Assembly: GCA_963521065.1 (NCBI GenBank)
Contig: CAUQTI010000016.1
Span: forward strand, 1-64,000
DNA length: 64,000 nt
Reading direction: 5' to 3'
From: IOR16 sp963521065
Lineage (GTDB): Bacteria > Bacillota > Clostridia > Peptostreptococcales > Anaerovoracaceae
Shown: positions 55,301 through 63,006 of the stretch, in pieces
How the letters are laid out: every line of letters begins with the position of its first letter
Numbering within the stretch: the stretch's first letter is position 1
Notes under the pieces: model-generated
The model's database searches: none
What the model was told of the DNA's origin: nothing
What the model saw: the letters and a program-made list of their open reading frames with translations, nothing else
Position numbers and translations under genes: made by a program

Positions 55301-57747
55301 TGAAGGCTGCCCTTTGCCATTGCATAGGAAGCAATCTGCTCTGTACCGTCTGCAACGGTCAAGGTTCCGGTTTTTGCATGAGGGACAAACAATAGTGTTT
55401 TTCCGTCTGCGGAATACACAACGCCATCCTTTGAAGAATACACCGAATTTCCTTCTGCCACGTTGATCTGCGTCAAGGTATCGTGTCCTTTTGAAACTGC
55501 ATAAATGAAGGCACTGTCAAAACGTCCGTTCACCTCTCCAAATTCCTGCAAGGTGCTTGGAAGCGTTACACTCTTTAAGCTGTAAGTTCCTACAAAAGCC
55601 TGTGTTCCAACCTTTGTTACTCCCTCAGGAATTGCAATCTCTTCCAGCTTTGTTGCCAGTTGAAATGCAGATGCACCGATTTCTTTTAGATTTTTCTGGG
55701 ATGAAAAATGAATTTCCTTCAACGTGCTCGTATAATAAAAGGCCTTGTCCGCAATTTTTGTTGCAGAAGCCGGAAGCGTTACAGCAGAAACCTTTGAATC
55801 TTTTCCCAGGATGGCATCCGTCCCGTTCCCAATGACCAAAACGCCTTCTGGAATCACGATGCTTTCTTCGCTTCCTGTGTAAGAAATCAGGACTCCACTT
55901 TCAATTACAAAGTCAGAAGCCGCAGTAACGGTGACTTCACAAGTGTCTGAAATATTGTTTGAGGAAGTCGCTTTCACTGTCGCTTTTCCCGGTGCAACCG
56001 CCTGTACTGTTCCCGCCTGGTCTACTGTAATAATCCCTTCGGTCAGTACGCTCCAAGTCAGAGAACGATCAGCTGCTTCCGCTGGCAAAACCTCAGCGGA
56101 AAGGATGACCTTGTCTCCTACGGAAATCGTCACCTCTTTTTTATTCATCGCAACGCTCTCTACTGCGATTTCCGGCGCTTCCTGCAACACTTCAAACTTC
56201 AGCTTACACCTATCTCCTTTTTCTGCGGCAACCTGTGAAACGTATGCCTGTGCAGTGGAATTCTCTAAGCCGTAGACTGTAATGACTTCATAATAAGATA
56301 CAAAGTCTTTCCCTAAAACAGTTTCTGGATTTAAGATGCGAATTTCACCCGAAAAACAGTCAAATGCGGTACCGCCAACCTCAATCAGCGATTTAGGAAG
56401 AATGAGATTATTAAAATAGCACTCTCCAAACGCATTTTTTCCAATGCGCTCAACACCTTCTGCAAGTACTACTGTTTTTACTTTTGAATTATAAAATGCG
56501 CTTTCTCCGATGTTTTTTACAGATCCGGGAATCGAAATTCCTGTTAATTTTGCACCGCTAAACGCATTCGCTGCTATTTCCTCTACGGAATCGGGAATTA
56601 CAACCTGACTCAACGCCGCGGATTTAAATGCATAGGAAGCAATTGTTTTCGTTCCCTCTGCAATTTCATAGCTTCCTGTTTTTGCGGAAGGACAGTAAAG
56701 CAGAGCCTTTCCTTCCTTATCATACACCGCCTCATTTTTTATGCTGTAATTTGCATTCCCCTCTGCAATTGCAATGGCAACCGGAGAGAGAGGGGCAGTG
56801 CCAGAGGTCGCAGAAAAAGCATTGTATACGGAAGTCTTCCCCAGTATTTCTAAGCTTTCCGGTAAGGAAACTGACCGCAGTGCGCTTCCATAAAGTGCCG
56901 AATCCCCAATCTCAGTTACGCCCTCTGGAATTTCTAAGGAAGCGGCTTTTGTATTCATAAAAGCGGATTTTCCTATTTTCTTCAGATTTCCTTTCGTGGA
57001 AAATTGAATGTCCGCAAGCTCGGTACAGGCATAAAATGCGCTGTCTGCAATTTCCGTAACAGAATCTGCAATTGTAACAGAGGTAACTTTTGAAGAGGAA
57101 GGAAAAATAGCTTTCATTCCGCCACTTCCGATTACCGTTACTCCTTCCGGAATAACGACCTCAGTTTCCGTTCCTGTGTACTCAATCAAAACGCCGCTCT
57201 CTATCTTGAAGTCCTCAGATACCTCCATTACGTCCGGCAATGCAGGCGTTAGTACTTCTTCAAATGCTGCTTCCTTTAGTAAAGAAGTAGCTTGATCTAT
57301 GTTATTATCAATCTGTGATTGATTTTCTTCCTGTTGTTGATCTATTTTTTTCAGTCCATCCGACGTATCGCTGCTTTCCCCGTCATTTGCCTCTTCTTTC
57401 GATGGGGAAACGATCTCTGCCCCTGAGTCTCCCAGTCCGGCAGTATTCTCTGTCTCTTCTTCAGTATCGGATTTTCCATTTGTATCTAAGCCGCTGTCCG
57501 CAGCCGCCTCATTTTCTACCGCTTCCTCATCCTTCGCTTCGGAAGGCGTGTCTGCGTCGGTATTTTGATTCACACCCGATTCATCATTTGTATTTATCCC
57601 ATTTTCTTTATCATAAACCTGAACATTTACAGCTTCTGTATCCGCGGAAAGTTCGTTACTCAGAGCCATGACAGGCATGGCGCTGTTTACTACCATTGCA
57701 AAAGTCAGAAATACGGTTCCTGTATTCCTTAAAAATCTTTGCACCAA
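49390..57747 (-). CDS. Giant BspA-type leucine-rich-repeat surface protein with Ig-like and SLH domains
   Basis: A 2785-residue secreted protein. A signal peptide (about 1-29, cut after VMA) is followed by an acidic low-complexity region (about 40-165). Five blocks of LRR_5/BspA repeats start near residues 175, 610, 1045, 1519 and 2025; each opens with a DFxIExGVLxxYxG-like cap and holds units such as IGxxAFxxCxxLxxIxLPxxL. Three Big_2 Ig-like domains lie at about 527-607, 962-1040 and 1939-2020. A charged Thr/Lys linker and three SLH domains (about 2626-2785) anchor it to the wall. BspA proteins bind host matrix or other bacteria; adhesin role is inferred. The start is TTG (57747) or GTG (57744). 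No frame disruption was seen over 8.3 kb. Confidence 0.92.
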   Translation of the reverse strand: MVQRFLRNTGTVFLTFAMVVNSAMPVMALSNELSADTEAVNVQVYDKENGINTNDESGVNQNTDADTPSEAKDEEAVENEAAADSGLDTNGKSDTEEETENTAGLGDSGAEIVSPSKEEANDGESSDTSDGLKKIDQQQEENQSQIDNNIDQATSLLKEAAFEEVLTPALPDVMEVSEDFKIESGVLIEYTGTETEVVIPEGVTVIGSGGMKAIFPSSSKVTSVTIADSVTEIADSAFYACTELADIQFSTKGNLKKIGKSAFMNTKAASLEIPEGVTEIGDSALYGSALRSVSLPESLEILGKTSVYNAFSATSGTAPLSPVAIAIAEGNANYSIKNEAVYDKEGKALLYCPSAKTGSYEIAEGTKTIASYAFKSAALSQVVIPDSVEEIAANAFSGAKLTGISIPGSVKNIGESAFYNSKVKTVVLAEGVERIGKNAFGECYFNNLILPKSLIEVGGTAFDCFSGEIRILNPETVLGKDFVSYYEVITVYGLENSTAQAYVSQVAAEKGDRCKLKFEVLQEAPEIAVESVAMNKKEVTISVGDKVILSAEVLPAEAADRSLTWSVLTEGIITVDQAGTVQAVAPGKATVKATSSNNISDTCEVTVTAASDFVIESGVLISYTGSEESIVIPEGVLVIGNGTDAILGKDSKVSAVTLPASATKIADKAFYYTSTLKEIHFSSQKNLKEIGASAFQLATKLEEIAIPEGVTKVGTQAFVGTYSLKSVTLPSTLQEFGEVNGRFDSAFIYAVSKGHDTLTQINVAEGNSVYSSKDGVVYSADGKTLLFVPHAKTGTLTVADGTEQIASYAMAKGSLQKVILPNSLSKINDSAFYETKLMEITVPGSVKSIGKLAFFNSQMRSVKLEEGLERIEDNAFSQSRVAGVIIPESVKEIGKNAFDFEYGSKYWIQIKGSTTEFADEFIPYYYTISVYAPNGSSAEQYIIDKKAAKGASCKLAFYELGSFTDVTTITISQNAATLKRTETLKLSVTIDPEQSQATITGWSSSNPAVASVDQNGLVTAVQPGTAEITAMVSGHTAACSITVAKEDGESDFTIDENGFITGFIGLDITNLVIPETVNGKEVHGIAAGAFSGKSGIKTLVIGGHVKTIGKEAFRQCTGLTALTLGEGIKTIGEAAFNGCEKLQSVEIPEGIETLSANVFTSCAMLQEITLPSTLKSIGEAAFRSCTKLTEITLPEGLISIGKYAFLGCPLTTLHLPASLEKMGEEYIGEVFEVPGTNPANTAMKTITVAAGNVKFSAYDGLLYDKAATKVMFCPRGRTEAVIREGVTRINDYAFFMCFDLVSVKMPSTLKEVGSQAFHYCEALTDCTLPEGLLIVEESAFFGCEKWEEFEIPASVQRIDAYGFAECAAKEIKVPEGVKRIENFAFWGYEDTLEKITLPSTLEYIGDSAFAWAKKVKEIVIPEGVTEIGAQAFGRWDSLERISLPSSLKKIGKEAFIAAPDGSALKEIFISSNVTSIGEQAFKNYGDKLTIVTDQYGDSAALYAVKNGHLLRIEGASENDFVIENGVLVRYEGTASEIVIPNTVKEIGEGVFAEEEESKIGLKKIVIPSSVIKIGKNAFHGSGVTEVVFSDGSQLKTIGESTFAYCTKLAAITLPETVTEIGASAFDGASLLGEITIPSSVVTIGERAFNVCTGLRKVTFATPSSLKTIGAKAFYNCFRLTELNIPEGVEEVGDEAFRISKTFERITLPSTLTKLGSSVPAVFSAVENATQTGSDSLLEVNIAAGNPVYTSWEGSVYSADGKTLLFVPSAKSGTIAVKAGTETVGKNTLMRSKLDHIVLPDTLKSISENAFTNSSISSAEIPASVKSIGNSAFFWCNNLKSITLKEGLETISYGAFSESPLSNVTLPSSVRSVGKYAFDSVQSWVAVKGSDTVLEKDWISYYKDLTVYGPEKSTAADYVTATKSEYKDSCKLKFASLTTFVPVTKVELNQTAVSLKRFETFKLEVTVLPENATHKDVTFKSLNSKVATVDNNGKITAVSAGSAEIQVLSSDGPLVSCIVTVEKSEEDSDYTINSNGEITGYYGIDKDLVFPSEIGGVAVTGIADYAFSKNHRITSITLPESLQSIGDGAFENCINLGSITFSTGLKKIGKEAFNNCGYLSEVSLPEGLMSMGEGAFMNCEKLESVTFPSTLREIPKNAFMTCWRLLNVTLPEGVEVIGEDAFYECEGMETLSLPNSLRTIKEGAFTACVSLQKVVIPEGVTTIEKEAFMSCTDLKSIHLPSTLTKLGSKYAGDVFEQGASVLGCDHLETITVAEGNAVFSSSDNLLYSKDGKTLLFCPRGRTSAEVQEGTVTIGDSAFFFCLKLESVSIPESVKNLDANAFHLCENLKKINLPKGLETIGYGALAECVSLTELTIPASVTSIGTFALSGLNLSSIELPSSVTTLGDKVFSSSMHLKKVLIPSTVKKIGTNLFLGCDSELYIITDSQNSEIYRYAVANNVAVQVTGGSGGGGKGGSSTPKPNPAEETKTTKSTDEKTGAITEKKEYADGTTEKIVTEKNGTITKTTTKPNGAISNTETRLDGTQIDTEISSGGTVTAKIQLSAATGQEKKVQVTIPTAKNPDSGLVAILINADGSREIIKTSIPSSEGISFAVDASAEIELIDNSKKFTDVSSSDWHADAVNFVAARELFAGTGNEKFEPNAAASRAMIFTALARFEGQEISGGATWYSKASEWAVSQGISDGSNPNSEISREQLVSMLYRYAGAPKTESDLSSFSDADALSAWSVDAMRWAVENHIISGKGDNTLAPSAHATRAEIAAMMQRFIAN

Positions 57748-57890
57748 TTATCACTCTCGCTTTCTTTTATCCTTATTATTAAATTATGCTATAACTATTT
57801 GTTGATTGCTGTTGTTGCAGATATGCATTTTCTAAATGCAATTACACCGATGGGATTTTATGTTTTCAAGCCAAGCACCTCCCCCTTATT

Positions 57891-57969
57891 GTTAGCAATC
57901 GCTAACCTTACACGAAAAAAAGAAAACCCTATTCTAATAAAAAAATCCAAAAAGTTAGCACATGCTAAC
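57891..57969 (-). promoter_or_regulatory. Two GTTAGC-N4-GCTAAC dyads upstream of the surface-protein gene
   Basis: GTTAGC-AATC-GCTAAC (57891-57906) and GTTAGC-ACAT-GCTAAC (57954-57969) are 63 bp apart, about six helical turns, and flank a plausible TAGAAT -10 on the minus strand. They are 144 and 207 bp upstream of the gene. A dimeric repressor that loops DNA would suit this arrangement; the sequence is reminiscent of DtxR-family (metal-dependent) operators, which is a guess. Confidence 0.7.
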
Positions 57970-58036
57970 CAAAACCTATTCTAGCATCCAAATTTTTCTT
58001 TGTCAATGCGGGATTGACCTAATTTTCAAATAAATT

Positions 58037-58086
58037 AAATGCGGCGGTCAAAGGAATATTGCTGTATTTCCTCTGCCGCCGCATTT
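58037..58086 (-). terminator. Long hairpin downstream of the AGCS symporter gene
   Basis: Perfect 11-bp arms (AAATGCGGCGG and CCGCCGCATTT) with a further AGGAA/TTCCT stem inside. It is 27 bp past the stop of the symporter gene and followed by a T-rich stretch (AATTTATTTG) on the minus strand, so it is a likely terminator. Confidence 0.75.
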
Positions 58087-58112
58087 ATTATATTGATGTA
58101 TTTTAGAATTTA

Positions 58113-59510
58113 TTATAATTCCTTCATATATTTTTTTGTTTCGCTAACGATGACTCCGCTGAGTGCGAGAAGTGCAACCAGGTTCGGGAATGCCATCAAG
58201 CCGTTAAAGATGTCCGCAATATTCCAAACCGCTTCGATGGTCATAAATGGTCCGATAAAAATTGCCAGTATATACAGCCATCTGTATGAGAGCACCATTT
58301 TCTGATTTCCGTTTGTCAGGTATTCCAAACAACGTTCGCCATAGTAATTCCACCCTAAAATCGTTGTAAATGCAAAGAAAACAAGGCATGCCATCAACAG
58401 AAAAGAGGCAACCTGCGGATTAAACGGAAGCCCTGCCTGAAACGCACTCGTCGTAACGGCCACGCCTTTTAGCCCGATATTCCACGCACCGGTTACCACA
58501 ATGCAAAGCCCTGTCATCGTACAAATGATAATGGTATCAATAAAGGTTCCCGTCATAGATACCAGACCCTGACGCACCGGATTTTTCGTTTGCGCTGCAG
58601 CAGCTGCAATCGGTGCACTTCCGAGTCCGGATTCGTTGGAGAAAATTCCTCTCGCAATCCCCTTCTGCATCGCTACGATCATCGCTCCCATCGCTCCACC
58701 GGTCATTGCCTTCAGTCCAAACGCACCGGAGATAATCTCTGAAAACGCAGCTGGAATCTGCTTATAATGAGAAACTAATATTAAAAGACATACCGCTACA
58801 TAAATGACTGCCATAAAAGGAACTACTACCTGTGAAACGCTCGCAATCCGCTTAATGCCTCCAATTACTACCAATCCAACACAAATTGTCAAAATAACGC
58901 CTGCAATCAGCACTGTCCATGAATATTCCCGGCCAAACAAGGCCATCGTCCATCCGTTATTCGGGTCAAAGAAGTTATTAACCGCTGACGAAATTCCATT
59001 TACCTGTGTAAACGTACCAATTCCAAGCAAGCCTACACCAGCGCCAAAAAAGGCAAATATCTTTGCAAGCCATCTCCATTGGAGTCCCATTCCATTTTCA
59101 ATATAATAAAAAGGTCCTCCTAAAACATGTCCGTCTGCATCAATTTTACGGTATTTGATGGCGAGCAGCCCTTCCGAATATTTGGTTGCCATTCCAAAAA
59201 AAGCAGCAATCCACATCCAGAAAAGAGCACCCGGTCCGCCCTCCACCAAAGCGGTGGCGACACCTACGATATTTCCGGTTCCAATCGTAGCCGACAGCGC
59301 CGTACATAGAGCTCCAAAACTGGTTACCTCACCGGCCCCGCCTTCCTCATTTTTCACCATAAATTTGAGTGCCTTCGGCAAATGGACAATCTGTAGAAGG
59401 CCCAACCGAATTGTTAAATAGATTCCGACCGCTAAAATCAATACAATCAGCGGTACTCCCCATACCAGGCCATCAAACCACTCGATGGTATCATTCATTT
59501 TTTCAAACAC
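58113..59510 (-). CDS. AGCS-family sodium:alanine/glycine symporter
   Basis: A 465-residue membrane protein with about eleven helices. AGCS signatures include GGPGALFWMWIAAFFGMATKY, GGPFYYIENGMG and ESGLGSAPIAAAAAQT, and GWNYYGERC near the end. The family moves alanine or glycine with Na+. The gene is preceded by a glycine riboswitch and terminator, so glycine is the probable substrate. Confidence 0.95.
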   Translation of the reverse strand: MFEKMNDTIEWFDGLVWGVPLIVLILAVGIYLTIRLGLLQIVHLPKALKFMVKNEEGGAGEVTSFGALCTALSATIGTGNIVGVATALVEGGPGALFWMWIAAFFGMATKYSEGLLAIKYRKIDADGHVLGGPFYYIENGMGLQWRWLAKIFAFFGAGVGLLGIGTFTQVNGISSAVNNFFDPNNGWTMALFGREYSWTVLIAGVILTICVGLVVIGGIKRIASVSQVVVPFMAVIYVAVCLLILVSHYKQIPAAFSEIISGAFGLKAMTGGAMGAMIVAMQKGIARGIFSNESGLGSAPIAAAAAQTKNPVRQGLVSMTGTFIDTIIICTMTGLCIVVTGAWNIGLKGVAVTTSAFQAGLPFNPQVASFLLMACLVFFAFTTILGWNYYGERCLEYLTNGNQKMVLSYRWLYILAIFIGPFMTIEAVWNIADIFNGLMAFPNLVALLALSGVIVSETKKYMKEL

Positions 59511-59563
59511 GTTATCATTCCTCTCTTATGAAATACTTTTTGCATTGAAGTAATGCAAACAAC

Positions 59564-59592
59564 AAAAAAAGTCGAAACAAAATTGTTCGACT
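59564..59592 (-). terminator. Expression-platform terminator of the glycine riboswitch
   Basis: On the minus strand AGTCGAA ... TTCGACT forms a stem followed by TTTTTTTG, between the aptamer and the symporter start. Glycine binding upstream presumably decides whether it forms. Confidence 0.85.
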
Positions 59593-59636
59593 TCTAGAGA
59601 AAAGACAATAGATAGAATAGTTTTATTGACTAATTC

Positions 59637-59725
59637 ACTCTGTCCTTTTGCCTGAGAGATAAGCAGACGTGGTTTTTAATCTGCCGTACACCTTCGGCGC
59701 CCTTACGAGACTCTCCAGAGAATCT
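59637..59725 (-). ncRNA. Glycine riboswitch (gcvT-type, single aptamer)
   Basis: On the minus strand the hallmark elements appear in order: GGAGAG near the 5' end, GCGCCGAAGG in the middle, and CTCTCAGGCAAAAGGACAGAG at the 3' end, with a P1-type closure. One aptamer is visible rather than the usual tandem pair. It lies between a sigma-A-like promoter and the terminator ahead of the AGCS symporter gene. Single-aptamer versions upstream of AGCS transporters are known. Confidence 0.95.
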
Positions 59726-59762
59726 AGATGCCAGTCAAAAAATTCTAGCATCAATGTACAAT

Positions 59763-59791
59763 AAAATATCATATTTTTTATTATTTTTCAA
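59763..59791 (-). promoter_or_regulatory. Promoter of the glycine-riboswitch/AGCS unit
   Basis: TTGAAA (59786-59791), a 17-bp spacer and TATTTT (59763-59768) on the minus strand, placing the start about 30 bp before the aptamer. It abuts the stop of the macro-domain gene. Confidence 0.6.
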
Positions 59792-60331
59792 CTATTTTTT
59801 GAAATTTCTATCCTTCTTCCTTTCTTGAAAGGTGCACAAGGCCTTATCATAAGCCTGCTTTACCGTATCATTAAAACAAATCATAAAGACCTGCTCAATG
59901 CTTCTGCTGTGCTCAAGCGTTTCCATTATACTGCGCACCGCAATCTCTGCCGCTTCTTCCAGAGGATAATGATACACGCCTGTGCTGATGGATGGAAATG
60001 CCACGCTTTTGCACTGATACTGCTCTGCCAATTCCATGCAAGAGCGGTAACAGCTTGCTAAAAGTTCTGCCTCTCCTTGCGTTCCGTTCCTGTAAATCGG
60101 CCCTGGTGTATGAATTACATAGCTTGCAGGCAAGTGGTATCCCTTTGTTATCTTTGCCTTTCCGGTTTCGCAACCTTGAAGCAGCTTGCATTCTTCAAGC
60201 AGTTCTTTTCCCGCCGCACGATGAATCGCACCATCGACACCTCCGCCGCCCAAAAGAGAGCAATTTGCCGCATTTACAATCGCATCGACTTCCTGTTTTG
60301 TAATATCACCTGTAACAATTTCTAATGTCAT
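59792..60331 (-). CDS. Macro-domain ADP-ribose / O-acetyl-ADP-ribose hydrolase
   Basis: A 179-residue single macro domain of the YmdB/MacroD type. It shows VDAIVNAANCSLLGGGGVDGAIH near the N-terminus (the ADP-ribose loop), the YVIHTPGP segment and SISTGVYHYPLEEAA. Such proteins remove O-acetyl-ADP-ribose or mono-ADP-ribose from proteins. Monocistronic; no sirtuin or transferase partner in the window. Confidence 0.95.
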   Translation of the reverse strand: MTLEIVTGDITKQEVDAIVNAANCSLLGGGGVDGAIHRAAGKELLEECKLLQGCETGKAKITKGYHLPASYVIHTPGPIYRNGTQGEAELLASCYRSCMELAEQYQCKSVAFPSISTGVYHYPLEEAAEIAVRSIMETLEHSRSIEQVFMICFNDTVKQAYDKALCTFQERKKDRNFKK

Positions 60332-60793
60332 TTTTTCGCCCTTTCCTCTTTTGATTTGCTCGATTGCTTTCTAAGACAAGCTTGTTTTTCACGCATTCTC
60401 TGGATCAATTTTTCTTTTAACGCCTCCGCTGCCCAATCGATACGTTTAATTTACTACTCTATTTTTATCTTGTCAAATTCTTCTTGATTACATCCCTTTT
60501 TCTCTTCGTTTTCTTTGCATTCCGGATTCTCTTATTGTAATTAAAATAGCGTGACACGGCTCCCGCAAGCTGTATCTCCTGTACCAAATGCTTTGGTTTA
60601 CAAACTCAGTGTATCTTCAACAAGTAGAAATGCTTTTGTTTACACCTAGCTTTGCTGCTCCACGATTTTAATAGTATACACTTTACTAAGAGGCTTTCTG
60701 ATTTTCGGCACAGCGCCTTTTCCTCTTCTATGGGAATAAGTCGTACTGATTTGGAGATACTATCTAGTATTTACAGGAAAAGGAGAGCATACC
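60332..60793. other. Intergenic region with no recognised gene
   Basis: 462 bp with stop codons in all frames and no RNA motif that I recognise. It must contain the promoters for the macro-domain gene (minus) and the DUF3787-like gene (plus), but no strong -35/-10 pair stands out, which may mean an alternative sigma factor for one of them. Confidence 0.3.
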
Positions 60794-60919
60794 ATGGAAG
60801 ATTTTAAAACATTTCCACTTGCTGACGAGTATAAAAGAGAACCGGAATCCGATGAGGCAATCCCCTCGGAAGATGATGTAAAGGAAGCAAAGGACTGGGT
60901 CGACTTTAATGAAAAATAA
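60794..60919 (+). CDS. Short acidic DUF3787-like protein
   Basis: The ATG at 60794 follows AAAAGGAGAG. The 41-residue product is acidic, begins MEDFKTFPLADEYKREPESD and ends with PSEDDVKEAKDWVDFNEK, a pattern I associate with DUF3787, a small clostridial family of unknown function. It is followed at once by a strong terminator. It is too short to show a domain. Confidence 0.75.
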   Translation: MEDFKTFPLADEYKREPESDEAIPSEDDVKEAKDWVDFNEK

Positions 60920-60929
60920 GCGGCTCTAA

Positions 60930-60965
60930 AAAAGGTTCCCCGTGTTAAACACGGGGATTTTCTTT
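60930..60965. terminator. Bidirectional intrinsic terminator
   Basis: A perfect 7-bp GC stem (CCCCGTG 60938-60944, CACGGGG 60950-60956) has T-rich tracts on both sides: ATTTTCTTTTT on plus, AACCTTTTTT on minus. It serves the DUF3787-like gene and the YibE/F operon; the yibF stop codon lies inside the loop. Confidence 0.92.
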
Positions 60966-61769
60966 TTGCAGCGAAGTTTTTAAGAACAATTCATCTTCGT
61001 CTAAATATCTGTGAAAACGTTCTGAATGGGTCAACAGATATGAAACCACTGCTGCCGTTACAGGTATAATCGCGACGCAGCCGATTGCACTGAACACAAT
61101 GCAAATCACTTCTTGGAAAAATGCCTTAGAGTTCACCACTTCGGAAAACGTATAATGAAAGTTTTTAAATAGCACAAACAGCATGAGCGATTCACCAATG
61201 TACGCAAAATACAAAGTGTTTACCGTCGTTCCCAAAATGTCTCCGCCGATGCTCATACCTGATTTCATAAGCTCTTTGCCATTTAAATGGCGATTATTTC
61301 CATAGACTTCGTAAACGCCGGACGAAATCGCAATTGAAGTGTCAATAATTGCTCCCAGTAACCCGATAAAAATCATAGCTGCTCCGATGCTTCCCATATT
61401 GATATGAATATCTGTAGAAAGACAAAAAACCATATCGTCATTTTTCATCAGTTCATTTAAACCTCCCGTATGGGACTGGTATGACATTACATAAACAAAT
61501 AAGAACAGAATTGCCATGACAATTAAAATGGAGACGAAAGAGGAAATCGTCTTTGCATTTTTACCGTTTTGATAAAACAAAGTCCCGCAGCATATGAAAA
61601 GGCTACTGATAAAAGCCAGCAAAAGAGGATCGATTCCCCATGTCATTAATACGAACATCACAGCCAGCACAAAGAGATTCCAGCATAGGGAAATCATCGT
61701 AAACAAGCCTCGCTCACCACCGATCAAAACGAGGAGTGCAGCCAATATAAATACTAATAGTTGTGTCAT
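60945..61769 (-). CDS. YibE/F-family membrane protein (second of pair)
   Basis: A 274-residue protein with seven or eight membrane helices. The start is ATG at 61769 with GGAGGAAGG upstream, overlapping the previous gene. Segments such as GAIIDTSIAISSGVYEVYG and MSIGGDILGTTVNTLYFAYIG carry the YibE/F hallmarks. The family is of unknown function; transport is suspected. It is coupled to its paralogue upstream. Confidence 0.88.
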   Translation of the reverse strand: MTQLLVFILAALLVLIGGERGLFTMISLCWNLFVLAVMFVLMTWGIDPLLLAFISSLFICCGTLFYQNGKNAKTISSFVSILIVMAILFLFVYVMSYQSHTGGLNELMKNDDMVFCLSTDIHINMGSIGAAMIFIGLLGAIIDTSIAISSGVYEVYGNNRHLNGKELMKSGMSIGGDILGTTVNTLYFAYIGESLMLFVLFKNFHYTFSEVVNSKAFFQEVICIVFSAIGCVAIIPVTAAVVSYLLTHSERFHRYLDEDELFLKTSLQKENPRV

Positions 61770-62905
61770 TTCACCTTCCTCCATCTTTTCAGCAACAGAA
61801 ACGAAATCAAAAGAGAAATGGGTATCGCAAGAAGGATTCCAATGCTTCCAACTAAAAATCGGTATACTTCAAACGGCATGTGAATCAATACAATTGTCCG
61901 CAAGGCGATTTCATTTTTCATTTTCAGTATAATAAGTGGAATGGAACCGCAGATATAAGTAAAGAGCATTACATTAATCATCGTGCCCATGATATCATGC
62001 CCCAATTCTCTTCCTGAGCGAATTAAATTTTTAATCGCAATTTCATTATCCCGTACCAACAGCTCATTAATCGTCGCCGACATCGTGATCGCCACATCCA
62101 TAATCGCGCCCAGACCGCCAAGTAAAATCTGCGCCATAAAGATTTCCGGCAAATCGCTTGGACTCGTCACATATTCCATAAAGGTATAATCCACACCTGA
62201 CGTATGCTGCATTGCCATTTTTAAAAGAAGCATCATGATCCAGACACAGACCAGTGTAGACAAAATAGCCGCTCCTGTTTTTTTGTTGATTCCGCTGATT
62301 AAAATCAAAGAAATTACGGTAAAGCAAAGCGTCATTAGGATACTAAGTCTCCAAATATTTTGACCCTTGTCGTACAAGTATAATGCATACCAAAAAATTA
62401 AAATATTAATCAGCAAAGATAAAATCACAAAAAATCCTTTTTTCTTCGCTGCCATCAGTACAATTAAAATAAGAGCTGCAAATAAAATTGCCAAATATTT
62501 ATCTCGCTTCAATCCTAAAATCAAAGCCTTTACAGGAGAGGTTCCTTCTTTTATCTGGATAAAAACTTCATCTCCCTTTTTATATTTTTCATCATGCACC
62601 TGAGAAAAAGAATAGGTATTTTTTAACGCAATCTCTTTTCCTTTATAAGTGCCGTTCATCACCCTACCAGTCAGCGTTTGTTCGTAATACGCTTCCTTTT
62701 CTCCATGATACCCTTCCACCTCATCGTATTTATGGGTTTCTGCCTTTGTAATCTTGACAATCGGTGTATCGTACCATGCGTAATCGTGAAATACAAATCC
62801 AACTCCCACTGTTAACAGGATACAAATCACTATCAGCATATAAAAATGACTTTTTTCTATTTTAATTTCCCGAAGCCTTTGCATCCATTTTTTATTTTTC
62901 CACAT
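61766..62905 (-). CDS. YibE/F-family membrane protein (first of pair)
   Basis: A 379-residue protein; the ATG at 62905 has AAGGGG 10 bases upstream. An N-terminal membrane anchor (about 20-40) and an extracytoplasmic OB-like domain (about 45-130; TLTGRVMNGTYKGKEIAL) precede about seven helices containing GGLGAIMDVAITMSATINEL and SGRELGHDIMGTMINVM. The extra domain is typical of the longer YibE-type partner. It overlaps the next gene by 4 bp. Confidence 0.88.
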   Translation of the reverse strand: MWKNKKWMQRLREIKIEKSHFYMLIVICILLTVGVGFVFHDYAWYDTPIVKITKAETHKYDEVEGYHGEKEAYYEQTLTGRVMNGTYKGKEIALKNTYSFSQVHDEKYKKGDEVFIQIKEGTSPVKALILGLKRDKYLAILFAALILIVLMAAKKKGFFVILSLLINILIFWYALYLYDKGQNIWRLSILMTLCFTVISLILISGINKKTGAAILSTLVCVWIMMLLLKMAMQHTSGVDYTFMEYVTSPSDLPEIFMAQILLGGLGAIMDVAITMSATINELLVRDNEIAIKNLIRSGRELGHDIMGTMINVMLFTYICGSIPLIILKMKNEIALRTIVLIHMPFEVYRFLVGSIGILLAIPISLLISFLLLKRWRKVK

Positions 62906-63006
62906 ACTTTTGTTTCCCCTTGCATTCGTTTTTAACTTCATTATTATAGCACCACTGCACAAAATTGCAAAAAAATAGTCACCCTGCTGTAGAATGACTG
63001 TTTTCT

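Noticed and set aside
49390..57747. CRISPR-like or satellite repeats within the long repetitive gene
   Set aside because: The repetition is at protein level (LRR units of about 23 residues) without identical spaced DNA repeats.
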